Part shown: positions 9,341 through 17,482 of the stretch, piece after piece | Layout of the letters: every line of letters starts with the position of its first letter | Position numbering within the stretch: position 1 is the first letter of the stretch | Position numbers and translations under genes: made by a program | Assembly (NCBI GenBank): GCA_965248675.1 | Contig: CBDFJZ010000003.1 | Location: 1-64,000, forward strand | Direction of reading: 5' to 3' | Length of the DNA: 64,000 nucleotides | Source of the DNA: UBA6627 sp965248675 | Lineage (GTDB): Bacteria > Chloroflexota > Dehalococcoidia > UBA2979 | Notes under the pieces: generated by a model | What the model saw: only the letters and a program-made list of their open reading frames with translations | Told to the model about the DNA's origin: nothing | Databases searched by the model: none

Positions 9341-9672
9341 CTGTCCTGATCCGCCGCCGGCGGAGGCCCGTCCCAACCCGCCGCCGGCGGAGGCACGCCT
9401 CCACCGGCGACCGGCGGGAAGATATCCAACGTCTCGGCACCCTCGAGCGGTGTCGTGAGACCCCCGAGGTGCCGGATATCGCGTCCGTCGACCATCACCG
9501 CGACGAACGGACGCACGGCGCCGTCCTCGTCCAGCAGGCCCGCACGGAGATCGGGGAAGCGGTCTGACAGCTCCTCGAGCGCCGCGCCGACCGTGGCGGG
9601 CTGGCGCTCGAGGAACACGCTCTTGCTGCCGGCGATCACGCGCAGCGTCGCGTAGAGCTTCGCCTCGATCAT
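9337..9672 (-). CDS. MoaD/ThiS-like ubiquitin-fold protein with C-terminal extension
   Basis: Beta-grasp sulfur-carrier-type protein, 111 residues from ATG 9672. The MoaD pattern is clear: KLYATLRVIAG, AALEELSDRFPDL, VMVDGRDIRHL, then the terminal ETLDIFPPVAGG. In MoaD and ThiS the protein ends at Gly-Gly, whose carboxylate is activated. Here about 21 more residues follow, built of a Pro-Ala-Gly repeat (GVPPPAAGWD, GPPPAADQDR). A sulfur-carrier role would need proteolytic trimming. It follows the AOR gene by 25 bases, an association common for AOR genes, where it is thought to serve pyranopterin cofactor supply. Overlaps the next gene by GTGA. Confidence 0.85.
   Translation of the reverse strand: MIEAKLYATLRVIAGSKSVFLERQPATVGAALEELSDRFPDLRAGLLDEDGAVRPFVAVMVDGRDIRHLGGLTTPLEGAETLDIFPPVAGGGVPPPAAGWDGPPPAADQDR
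9351..9394. repeat. Two copies of a 17-bp repeat, 27-bp period
   Basis: The sequence ccgccgccggcggaggc occurs at 9351-9367 and again, identical, at 9378-9394. The 27-bp period keeps frame and encodes a duplicated nine-residue PPPAA-type unit after the Gly-Gly of the MoaD-like protein. This suggests that the tail grew by slippage or short duplication. Confidence 0.85.
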
Positions 9673-9697
9673 CGTTGAGCCGGCCTTGCGACCCGCG

Positions 9698-11507
9698 CTA
9701 GTCGATGATCTGCAGCTCGCGCAGCTTCGCCTCGGGCACCACGCCGTCGTCCCAGCCACGCGCGGCGTAGTACTCGGCCTTCATCTCGTCGAGTTCCACG
9801 ACCGAACCGGCGGCCGGGCCGGTGCCCGGCTCCTCGAGGTACCGCCGCGGGAGAGTGTCATCCTTGCCGTCGAAACCGTTCAGGTTGTTGAAGTACCGCT
9901 CCAGGTTGTAGATGCGCTCGCCCGCGACCATCACGTCGTCCGCCGTCAGCGACTCGCCGACGATCACCTCGTACTGCGCCGCGTACTCCTCGGCACCCTC
10001 CGCGAAGGCGGAGAACTTGCAGAGGTCCAGCGAGTCGCTGAACGCGTGCAGGTCCTGGAAGATCTTGAGCAGCTCGCCCTTGCCCTTCCACTCCAGCGGG
10101 TCGGTCTTGACCGGGATGCCAAGCAGCTCCGAGGCGGGCGTGTAACCGCGCAGGTGGCAGGCGCCACGGTTGCTGGTGGCGTATCCGAGCGCCTCACCCT
10201 TGAGCGCACGCGGGTCGTAGGCGGCGACCGCCTGGCCCTTGACGGCCATCGCGATCTCGGGGTGGCCAATCTGCTCGGCGGCCCTCGCCGTGCCCTCGGC
10301 CAGCAGGTCGCCGAGGCCTTCGCGCATCGCGATCTGTTCGGCCGTCTCGACCATCGCTTCGGTGTCACCCCAGGCGAGGCCGGCGCCGGTCACGTACTCG
10401 CGCTGGGTGGCTTCCATGTACATCGAGATCACGTTGCCGATCTCAATCGCGTCCATGCCGTAGTCGTTGCACTGATCGATGATCTTGGCGAGCACGCGCG
10501 GGTCGTCGTTGTCGCAGTTCGCGCCCAGCGACCAGGCCGGCTCGTACTCGAGCGACTCCATCTTCAGGCCGGCGTACGGACCATCCTTGATCTCGACCTC
10601 GATCTTGCAGGCGACCGGGCAGGCGTGGCAGGTCGGATCGCCGACGAGCAGGTCCTCGCGGACGGTCTCGCCGCTGATCTTCTCCGCGGTCTTGAACTGG
10701 GTCTCCTGAGAGTTGCGCGTGCCGATGCCGCCGACGGCGTTGACCGGGTTCATCAGCACGTTGGTCCCGTAGACCGAGAGCCCGCCGGTACGCGGCGCGG
10801 TGACCTCGCTATCGAGGATCGTCTTCAGCGCCCGCTGGTGGACCGGTCGCCAGGCGTCACGATCGGCCGCCTTCGGCATCGTGCTGTCGTCCGCCTTGAC
10901 GACGACCGCCTTGAGGTTCTTGCCCCCGGCGACCGCGCCGGTGCCGCCGCGGCCAGAAGCGCGATCGTCCTCGTTGATGATCGCGGCGAACCGAACCTGG
11001 TTCTCGCCTGCCTGTCCAATCGCCATCACCGATACGGGCTGGCCGTAGCGGCCCTCGAAGTGGGCGACGGTCTCGTGTACGCCACGTCCCCAGATGTCGT
11101 CAGCGGGGCGCAGCTCGACTGTGCCGTCCGTGACGTAGGCGTAGACGGGCGTCTCCGAGCGGCCGGTGAAGAGCAGCGCGTCGAAGCCGGCCCAGCGCAG
11201 GCGTGCGGCGCTCCAACCACCCATGTGGCTGTCGGTGATCGTGCCGGTGAGCGGGGACTTGGTGACGACGGCCAGGCGGCCGCTCATCGTCGCCTCGGAG
11301 CCGGTCAGCGGCCCGTTCATGAACGCCAGCATGTTGTCGGGTCCGTCTGGATCGACGGTCGGGCCGTTGTCGAGGAGGTACTTCACGCCGAGGCCGCGCG
11401 CCCCGATGTAGAGGCGTGCGTCCGCCTCGTTGATCCCCCTCGTAGCTGACGGTGCCCGACGTCAGATCGATGCGCGCGACTCGGTTCGCGTATCCGCCCA
11501 GTGTCAT
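9698..11507 (-). CDS. aor: Tungsten aldehyde:ferredoxin oxidoreductase, frameshifted near N-terminus
   Basis: AOR-family enzyme that oxidises aldehydes to carboxylic acids, using a tungsto-bispyranopterin and a [4Fe-4S] cluster, with ferredoxin as acceptor. The cluster motif CHACPVACK and the late Cys in DLCKFSAF are present, as are GRGGTGAVAGGKNLKAVVV, DPRALKG and NRGACHLRGYTP. ATG 11507 gives MTLGGYANRVARIDLTSG, the true AOR start, but a run of five C at 11435-11439 (plus strand) shifts the frame. Removing one C restores YEGINEADARLYIGARGLG and joins to the 562-residue main frame. Total about 603 residues, the normal AOR length. Followed by a MoaD-like gene and a small unknown gene, an operon. 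Confidence 0.9.
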
Positions 11508-11720
11508 CGTGTTGCTCCCCTTGGCCTCGACTATTCGGTTCGGAGGTGGTGCGCGCGAATCATAAACGGCTCGCGCCGCGGATGTGTATGACGTTTCACG
11601 TTTCCGTTCAAACCGTGAGCACGTCGTTACTCTGCACGGTCCTCGGCCGTCGCGATGAAGACCGCGGCGGGCGGCACGATCAGCGGCGGCGTCGGGTCCT
11701 CGAGCGGCGCCCGAGCCGAC
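11508..11720. other. Intergenic region upstream of the AOR operon
   Basis: About 210 bases between the AOR start and the stop of the next minus-strand gene. It includes an AT-richer patch (cgaatcataaacggctc, then atgtgtatgacgtttcacg) that is the likely promoter area for the AOR operon. I see no confident -35/-10 pair, RNA gene or terminator. Confidence 0.4.
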
Positions 11721-12650
11721 CTAGGGGCCGCAGGCGTCCGGGTTCTCGTTGGACCCGACCGTGCCCTCGTGACCACCGATGAGTTCCAGTGGGGTCCCGT
11801 CGGGCGCCTCCCCGCCCGTCGCGGACCACTCGAACGGACCGAAGGCCTGGATCGGGACTTCGATCACCGCGTCACCGTTGGAGTCGAATTCGCCACTGAA
11901 CGTCGTGCTGCGGAGCCCCGCACCCTCGAACAAGATCAACGCGATCGCGCCGGCAAGGGCGTCGGCGTCGCCGGAAAGGCAAGCGAGCAAGACGCTGGCG
12001 CCGACGTTCGTGTACGTGCGGGCGAACGGTGGGTGGTCGACGGCGGAGCTGCCGCTCACGCTGATCGGCCCTGACGCCGCTGGGGTCTCGGTCGCAACCG
12101 GCGTCGCCTCCTCGGTGGCCTCGGGGCTTGGCTCCTCGCTCGCCTCCGGGCTCGGCTCCGAGGTCGGATCGGGCGAGGCGGAGGCGCTCGGACTGGCCTC
12201 GATCCCGGGGCTGGATACGAGGTTGGCGTCGTCAGCGTCGCCGCTGAGCCACCAGAGCCCGCCGACGATAGTCAAGAAGAGGGCGAGCAAGAACAGGCCG
12301 AGGCAGCCGAACGGATAGAAGCAGCCGCGGAGGCAGCCGTCGTCGTCGTTGAACGCGCCGCTCTTGAACGGCGGTGACGGGCGTCCGAAGCGAATCCGTC
12401 GAAAGTCGCGAACGCGACCGCCGATGCCGCCGATCGGTGTGTCGGGTCCGAACTCGTCCCATCGAATCCCGACCCGGAAGCGACCGGTCTCAGGGTCGAA
12501 GACGTTCTCATCTGCCTCCAGCTCGCCGTTCCCCTGTGTAGCCGGGTCCGCGGGCGGGTCGTCCGAATCCAGCAGCTCATCACCCAGCTGCTTCGCCAGC
12601 TCCGTGAACTCGTTGTCGGGCTCGGTGATGGAGTCGCGGTCGTCTGGCAA
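11721..12650 (-). CDS. Single-pass membrane protein with Ser/Pro/Glu-rich linker, unknown function
   Basis: About 310 residues. Order of parts: acidic cytoplasmic N-terminus (TELAKQLGDELLDSDDPPAD), a linker with FRRIRFGRPSPPF, a Cys-bearing approach DDDGCLRGCFYPFGC, one strong transmembrane helix (LGLFLLALFLTIVGGLWWL), a low-complexity stalk of SPEAS/EPSPEAT repeats, and an outer domain of about 120 residues with two Cys (LLACLSG and the final NPDACGP) that may pair. This looks like a surface-anchored domain on a flexible stalk. I chose TTG 12650. The frame is open to 12776 but that leader is Arg-rich and overlaps the promoter area of the next gene. Family not recognised. Confidence 0.6.
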   Translation of the reverse strand: MPDDRDSITEPDNEFTELAKQLGDELLDSDDPPADPATQGNGELEADENVFDPETGRFRVGIRWDEFGPDTPIGGIGGRVRDFRRIRFGRPSPPFKSGAFNDDDGCLRGCFYPFGCLGLFLLALFLTIVGGLWWLSGDADDANLVSSPGIEASPSASASPDPTSEPSPEASEEPSPEATEEATPVATETPAASGPISVSGSSAVDHPPFARTYTNVGASVLLACLSGDADALAGAIALILFEGAGLRSTTFSGEFDSNGDAVIEVPIQAFGPFEWSATGGEAPDGTPLELIGGHEGTVGSNENPDACGP

Positions 12651-12796
12651 GCGAAAGCCTCGATTCAGGGATGCGCGGACGGTACGTGTCGACCGCGCCG
12701 TGTGTCGAGCCACCGCCCGGCGAGGGCGCCAGGTGCTTACAATGCGCGCGACTCCCAGCACCCGTGCCGCGGGCACGCCTCGAAAGGACTCCCCAG

Positions 12797-13882
12797 ATGA
12801 CCAAGGCTGCCGTGTTCAACGCGGTCCAGGAACCACTGACGATCGAGGAGATCGACATCTCCGAGCCGATCGACCGCGAGATGCTGGTGCGAACCGCCGC
12901 GAGCGGTGTCTGCCACAGCGACCTGCACTTCATCGAGGGCCTCTACCCGATGCCGAACCGGGCGGTGCTGGGCCACGAGGCCGCTGGTGTCGTCGAGGCC
13001 GTGGGGCCGAACGTCACCGAGGTTGAGCCCGGCGACCACGTGATCGCCTGCCTCTCGGTGTTCTGCGGCCACTGCGACTACTGCCTGACCGGCCGCACCC
13101 ACCTCTGCAGCAACCGGCCGGTCCGGAGCGAAGAGCAGGGCCCCCGGCTGTCGCAGGACGGGAACATGCTCACCCAGTTCGCGAGCATTGGGTCGTACGC
13201 GGAGCAGATGTTGCTGCACGAGAACGGCGTCGTGAAGATCGACAAGGACTTCCCGTTTGGCCAGGCGGCGCTGATCGGCTGCGGCGTCACGACCGGCGTC
13301 GGCGCCGCGATGAAGACGGCGAAGGTGACGCCCGGCTCGACGGTGGCCGTGTTCGGTGCGGGCGGCGTCGGCCTCTCCGCGATCCAGGGCGCTCGCATCG
13401 CCGGCGCGCGCAAGATCATTGCCGTCGACATGGTCGAGCACAAGCTCCAGACCGCACGCGACGTCGGCGCGACGGATGGCGTCGACGCCTCGCTCGGTGA
13501 CCCCGTGCAGCAGATCCGCGCCCTGACCGACGGCCAGGGCGTCGACTTCTCGTTCGAGGCGATCGGGCTCAAGGTCGCCGCCGAGCAGGCCTGGCAGTCG
13601 ATCCGCGCCGGCGGCACGGCGACGATCATCGGCATGATCCCGATCGGTCAGAACGTCGAGATCCCCGGCAACGAGTTCCTCCGCGAGAAGAAGATCCAGG
13701 GCTCGAGCATGGGCTCGAACAGCTTCAAGGTGGACATGCCGCAGTACATCGAGTTCTACCGCCAGGGCCGCCTCAAGCTCGACGAAATGATCACGAAAAC
13801 CCGTCCGCTGGAGGAGATCAACGAGGCCTTCGCCGACATGAAGAGCGGCTCCGTCGCCCGCTCCGTGATCATGTTCGACTAA
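12797..13882 (+). CDS. Zinc-dependent alcohol dehydrogenase, MDR class III-like
   Basis: 361-residue NAD-dependent alcohol dehydrogenase. The catalytic zinc site is seen in SGVCHSDLHFIEG and GHEAAGVVEAVG. The structural zinc lobe has all four cysteines in CGHCDYCLTGRTHLC. The Rossmann motif is GAGGVGLSAIQGARIAGA followed by the NAD-selecting Asp in IIAVD. It could oxidise primary alcohols or S-hydroxymethyl thiols. A TACAAT box at 12738-12743 may be the -10. ATG 12797 follows a GAAAGGA element. A second, disrupted, lobe-less relative sits at 28485. Confidence 0.9.
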   Translation: MTKAAVFNAVQEPLTIEEIDISEPIDREMLVRTAASGVCHSDLHFIEGLYPMPNRAVLGHEAAGVVEAVGPNVTEVEPGDHVIACLSVFCGHCDYCLTGRTHLCSNRPVRSEEQGPRLSQDGNMLTQFASIGSYAEQMLLHENGVVKIDKDFPFGQAALIGCGVTTGVGAAMKTAKVTPGSTVAVFGAGGVGLSAIQGARIAGARKIIAVDMVEHKLQTARDVGATDGVDASLGDPVQQIRALTDGQGVDFSFEAIGLKVAAEQAWQSIRAGGTATIIGMIPIGQNVEIPGNEFLREKKIQGSSMGSNSFKVDMPQYIEFYRQGRLKLDEMITKTRPLEEINEAFADMKSGSVARSVIMFD

Positions 13883-13907
13883 CCCTCGAGGTTCGACGAC
13901 TGGACAA

Positions 13908-13933
13908 GGAGCCACGCCGATTGGCGGGGCTCC
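13908..13933 (+). terminator. Hairpin after the alcohol dehydrogenase gene
   Basis: GGAGCC-A-CGCC-gatt-GGCG-G-GGCTCC forms a 10-bp stem with one A-G mismatch and a four-base loop, 25 bases after the stop. A flanking GACTGGA/TCCAGTC pair could replace the outer stem. No T-run follows, so it may be a weak or factor-aided terminator. Confidence 0.5.
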
Positions 13934-13991
13934 AGTCGCGGGTCGGGCCCGCCTCGGGGCGCGTAGGCTCACGCCGATCCGGAGGACGGCG

Positions 13992-14159
13992 ATGGGACGT
14001 GCCGCGCGATGGCGCACTGGAGCGCTCCCGCTCGGGGCGGCTACCGTGCTCCAGATCGGGTGCGCCGGCGGCGACGGCGGCGAGACGGTCACGCTGATGA
14101 CCGTGCCGGCGGGCATCTCCTCACCAGGACCCCGAGCGCGCGCTCCCGGCAGCGCTTGA
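13992..14159 (+). pseudogene. Lipoprotein signal peptide remnant
   Basis: A 55-residue frame from ATG 13992 begins with Arg-rich MGRAARWR, a hydrophobic stretch and the lipobox-like LQIGC, then AGGDGGETVTLMTVPAG, like the start of a lipid-anchored solute-binding or surface protein. It then runs into unconserved sequence and stops at 14157-14159. In another frame downstream AALPAALDELIG-like coding character appears, so a frameshifted or deleted lipoprotein gene is likely. No full-length partner is present before the next gene at 14253. Confidence 0.4.
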
Positions 14160-14252
14160 CGAGCTCATCGGCCGACACCGGGCGCGACGCCCGCCACCAG
14201 GCTCTGAGAGCCGGCGACCTCGCTCTCGGAACGCTAGTCTCGAGCCGGCGCC

Positions 14253-15140
14253 CTAGTCGCGAGGCGCGGCGCTGTAGTCCTGGTACGGGCCGTCGCGCCA
14301 GGCGAGCGCTTCTTTCAGGCCGCCCTCGCGCATCTTGTCGCTCCACATGTACGACTGGCTCGTGAACGTGCCGGCCGCATCGAGGTCGGTGCTGGCGTGC
14401 ACCGAGCTGTAGATGCCCATGTTCTCGTAGAAGCGGTTCATGTGGATCTTCAGCATCGCGAGGTGATCCGCCGGCAGGTTCGCGATCCGGTCCGCGAGCG
14501 CGATCGTCTTGTCCTCGAGCTCGTCGAGCGTCCAAGCGTAGTTCACGAGGCCGATCGCCTCGGCCTCGGTGCCGGAGATGTTCTCGCCGGTGTAGAACAG
14601 CTCCTTCGCCTTCCGCATCCCGATGATCAGCGGCAGGATCATCGAGGTGCGGGTGCCGGCGAACCGCAGGCCGGGGTGCCCGAACTTCGCGTCGGTGTCG
14701 GCGGTCACGAGGTCGGACATCATCGACAGTTCGCAGCCGCCGGCAATCGCGTAGCCATGGACCTGGGCGATCGTGATCTTCTGGATGTTCCAGTAGTACA
14801 TGTGGATGTTGGTGATGCGCTGCATCCCCGCGCGCACGCCCTGCCAGAGGCGTCGTCCCTGGTCGTCCTGGTTGCGGAAACTGCGCACCACCGCGTCGGC
14901 GCCGGTGCCCTGCGTCGGTGTGAGGTCGTAGCCGGCGCTGAACGTGCGCCCGGCGCCCTTGAGGATGATCACGCGCGCGCTGTCGTCCGTCTCGAGGTAC
15001 TCCAGGGCGTCGCGGAGCTCGAACAGCAGCTCCTGCGACAGCGCGTTCATCTTCTCCGGGCGGTTCAGGGTGATCCGGGCGATGCGATCGTCCGTGCCCA
15101 CGCGATCGATCAGCAGGTTGTCGAAGGTCGGCTCGGCCAT
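14253..15140 (-). CDS. Enoyl-CoA hydratase/isomerase (crotonase) family protein
   Basis: 295-residue crotonase-fold protein. The oxyanion-hole segments are KGAGRTFSAGYDLTPT and VHGYAIAGGCELSMMSDLVTA, and FGHPGLRFAGTRTSMILP is the usual trimer and active-site region. It acts on an acyl-CoA thioester, probably in fatty or aromatic acid breakdown. It lacks the MenB signature, so it does not fill the missing menaquinone step. ATG 15140 starts MAEPTFDNLLIDRVG, with GGAG at 15146-15149. Divergent from the gene at 15235. Confidence 0.85.
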   Translation of the reverse strand: MAEPTFDNLLIDRVGTDDRIARITLNRPEKMNALSQELLFELRDALEYLETDDSARVIILKGAGRTFSAGYDLTPTQGTGADAVVRSFRNQDDQGRRLWQGVRAGMQRITNIHMYYWNIQKITIAQVHGYAIAGGCELSMMSDLVTADTDAKFGHPGLRFAGTRTSMILPLIIGMRKAKELFYTGENISGTEAEAIGLVNYAWTLDELEDKTIALADRIANLPADHLAMLKIHMNRFYENMGIYSSVHASTDLDAAGTFTSQSYMWSDKMREGGLKEALAWRDGPYQDYSAAPRD

Positions 15141-15234
15141 GAGGGTCTCCTCGCTGTTGGATTCGGGACGCGAATATAGCGCCGCCCGGCGCCACGGGCG
15201 GCCCGCTGCCGGGCGCGGTCGTAGGCTGAGCGGC

Positions 15235-15861
15235 ATGGCTCGCACCAACGACCCGGCGGCGGCCCAAGGCGCGGCGATCACCCGTCGCAAGGCGCAACTG
15301 CGCGCCGAGGCCCGCACCCGACGCGACGGCATCGAGGGCAACTCGCGCACGACCGCGACGCGCGCGATCGAGAGTCGCCTCGTCGCGCTGCCCAGCCTCG
15401 ATACCGTGCACGTCGTACACAGCTACGTCGGCGTCGGCAGCGAGGCCGGCACGGAAGAGCTGATCCGCGGCCTGCTCATGCGCGGCCAGCGCGTCGTCTG
15501 CCCGCGCGTCAACGATCGAGGTGGTCTCGACCACCTCGAGATCTCGGACGTCGACGCTCTCGTCGATGGCCCGATCGGGCTACGTGAGCCCGACCCACGG
15601 TTGGCCACGCCACTCGCGCTCGCGGAGATCGACGTGATGCTGGTCCCAGGGCTCGCCTTCGACCGCGCCGGGTACCGCCTCGGTTACGGGCGCGGCTTCT
15701 ACGACCGCGCGATCGAGGAACTGGCGCGAGCAGGTCGAGCAACGACGATCGGTCTGGCCTTCGACGAGCAGGTGGTGGACGAACTCCCGCGCGAGGCGCA
15801 CGATGCGCCCGTTGCGCTGATCGTCACCCCGACTGAGACGATCGTGAGCGGAGCGCCATGA
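15235..15861 (+). CDS. 5-formyltetrahydrofolate cyclo-ligase
   Basis: ATP-dependent enzyme that converts 5-formyl-THF to 5,10-methenyl-THF. 208 residues, normal for the family. The N-terminal RRKAQLRAEARTRRDG is the usual basic helix. The C-terminal signature is complete: DVMLVPGLAFDRAGYRLGYG followed at once by RGFYDRAI, then TIGLAFDEQVVDELPREAHD. ATG 15235 is preceded by GAGCGGC. The stop overlaps the next small gene by ATGA, so the two are co-transcribed. Confidence 0.92.
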   Translation: MARTNDPAAAQGAAITRRKAQLRAEARTRRDGIEGNSRTTATRAIESRLVALPSLDTVHVVHSYVGVGSEAGTEELIRGLLMRGQRVVCPRVNDRGGLDHLEISDVDALVDGPIGLREPDPRLATPLALAEIDVMLVPGLAFDRAGYRLGYGRGFYDRAIEELARAGRATTIGLAFDEQVVDELPREAHDAPVALIVTPTETIVSGAP

Positions 15862-16028
15862 ACCTCGAGCTGCTGCTGCTGATCTGGTACGTCGGCATCG
15901 CCGCGATCCTCGGCGGGCTCACCGTGCCGCTCGGCCCGCTCCGGCCGTGGACTTTCCGCGCCGGCGTGGCTGTGATCACGGCATCGGCGGTCACGATGGG
16001 CTTCGAATTCATCGTGCTCGCCGACTAA
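15858..16028 (+). CDS. Small membrane protein, two predicted helices
   Basis: A 56-residue frame beginning with an ATGA overlap on the 5-formyl-THF cyclo-ligase stop and ending at TAA 16026-16028. MNLELLLLIWYVGIAAILGG forms a first membrane helix, and AGVAVITASAVTMGFEFIVL a second, joined by a short basic loop (PLGPLRPWTFR). The start overlap and the clean two-helix pattern support a real gene. Function unknown. Confidence 0.65.
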   Translation: MNLELLLLIWYVGIAAILGGLTVPLGPLRPWTFRAGVAVITASAVTMGFEFIVLAD

Positions 16029-16034
16029 GCGGCG

Positions 16035-16736
16035 TCAGCGACCGAGTTCTCTCACCAGGAACTCGCGCGCGAACCGCAGCCCCTCGTCTGGCGTCTCGTC
16101 GTGGCCGCCCGGGTAGACGACCATCCGCTTGTCCTCGGAACCGATCGCATCGAAGAGCGCGATCTGGCCCGCACGATCGAACAGCTCGTCGTCCCACTGC
16201 AGCACCCACAGCACCTCGGCGCGGACGGAGGCCGCTAACGTGGCGATCTCCGGGTCTCCGCCCTCGGCTCCGGCGCCGAAGAGCCCGAGGACCGCGACGC
16301 TTATCCGAGATTCCGAGGAGACGAACGGCAGTCCGTAGTCCGTGCCGAGCGACAGCCCCCAGTACCCCACCCGCTCGCCGTCGACCTCGGGCAGCGCGAC
16401 CAGCGCCTCGAGAGCGGCGGTCCAGTCCGCAACCGCGAGCGATCGACGTTCCTCGTGCGACCGTTCACGCTCCTCGGCCGGCCGATCGCCGTGACCGGGT
16501 TGATCGAGGAGCGCCACCGCCAGCCGGTCGCGGCGCGCGAGACGGCGCGCGACGGAGTACGGCGCGGGGTGGCGTTTGTGCAACGTTCCCCCGTGGCCCA
16601 CGAGCACCAGCGGCAGCGCGCCCTCGGCGTCTTCAGGCGTCAGCAAGGCGCCCGGAGCGACATGGTCCCCGAGGTCGATCGCGAAGCCGCGATCGACGAC
16701 GCCGTGCTCGACCGCGCGCTCACTCGTCCAGAGCAT
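16035..16736 (-). CDS. Alpha/beta hydrolase (dienelactone hydrolase-like)
   Basis: 233-residue alpha/beta hydrolase. The nucleophile elbow is YWGLSLGTDYG (Ser in GLSLG), the acid is in VLWVLQWDDELF, and the His is in VVYPGGHDETPDEG, the usual triad order. The oxyanion stretch is LVLVGHGGTLHKR and a QPGHGDR loop follows. Substrate unknown, probably an ester or lactone. ATG 16736 starts MLWTSERAVEHG. An in-frame extension to 16862 overlaps the divergent gene and is rejected. Confidence 0.83.
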   Translation of the reverse strand: MLWTSERAVEHGVVDRGFAIDLGDHVAPGALLTPEDAEGALPLVLVGHGGTLHKRHPAPYSVARRLARRDRLAVALLDQPGHGDRPAEERERSHEERRSLAVADWTAALEALVALPEVDGERVGYWGLSLGTDYGLPFVSSESRISVAVLGLFGAGAEGGDPEIATLAASVRAEVLWVLQWDDELFDRAGQIALFDAIGSEDKRMVVYPGGHDETPDEGLRFAREFLVRELGR

Positions 16737-16806
16737 CAACCGTGATCCCGATCCCGCGTGGTTGCCTCGAGAGCGTACTCTGACGATCAGTAAGCGAGGC
16801 GAACCG

Positions 16807-17475
16807 ATGACGACAGCCGAGCCGGACGCGCGCACGACGATCACGGTGGTCAGCGACTTCATCTGACCGTGGTGTTACGTCGGCCTCGTGGAGGTCGAGA
16901 AGCTGCAACGCGAGTGGGACGTGGACGTCGAGTGGGCGCCGTTCCTGCTCGACCCGTCGATTCCGCCGGAGGGCCGAGAGCGCGCGCCGCGCACCACGCC
17001 GGACACACCAAAGTCGGCGCTCGAGGAGCGCGGGGAGAGCCTCGGGATCGAGTTCCGCCGCGGTCGGACGTTCACGCCAAACTCGCACCTCTCTCTTCAG
17101 GCCGGCGCGTTCGCGAAGGAGCATGGCACCGCGGAACAGCAGCACGAGTTCCACAAGGCGATGTTCGAGGCGCACTTCACCAACCTCGACAACCTCGGCG
17201 AGGTCGAGACGCTGAAGACGCTCGCCGCGGGTATCGGACTCGACGTCGAGGCACTCGGCGAAGCGCTCGCCGATCAGCGCTACCGCGAGCAGATCGATCA
17301 CGAGATCGACTGGGCGCGCTCCGTCGGCGTCACCGGGATTCCCACCTTCTTGCTCAACGGCCAGTACGCCGTCGTCGGCGCGCAGCCGTACGAGGTGTTC
17401 GAGCAGGTGATGGAGGAGCTCGGCGCGAAGCGGCTGAACGAGGCGACCTCGGACGAGGCGGCCGGCGCCGGCTAA
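16807..17475 (+). CDS. DsbA/FrnE-like thioredoxin-fold oxidoreductase with in-frame UGA at the first active-site Cys (candidate selenoprotein)
   Basis: Thioredoxin-fold protein of the DsbA-FrnE type, 222 residues if UGA is read. From ATG 16807 the frame gives ITVVSDFI, then TGA at 16864-16866, then PWCYVGLVEVEKL. In relatives this site is SDFICPWCYVG, so the TGA stands exactly at the first Cys of CPWC (residue 20), giving U-P-W-C. Downstream the rest is intact: a helical insert, EFHKAMFEAHF, and the cis-Pro loop GVTGIPTFLLNGQ. A hairpin with a G-led loop starts 13 bases after the TGA. Reading from the inner GTG codons would remove the active site. Alternatives: a TGC-to-TGA error or a true nonsense mutation. 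Divergent from the alpha/beta hydrolase gene. Confidence 0.7.
16880..16898 (+). promoter_or_regulatory. SECIS-like hairpin downstream of UGA
   Basis: TCGGCCTC-GTG-GAGGTCGA folds as an 8-bp stem (one G-U pair) with a three-base GUG loop. The loop starts 21 bases after the UGA and its first base is G. Known bacterial SECIS elements sit in the coding region just after the UGA, with an apical loop roughly 16-37 bases away and a G in the first loop positions. The match is by geometry, and in GC-rich DNA such stems also occur by chance. Confidence 0.5.
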
Positions 17476-17482
17476 GCCCGAA

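Noticed and set aside
14253..15140. Crotonase-family gene as the missing menB
   Set aside because: MenB-specific motifs around the second oxyanion segment and the C-terminal Tyr/Asp region are not seen, and it is not adjacent to the men operon.
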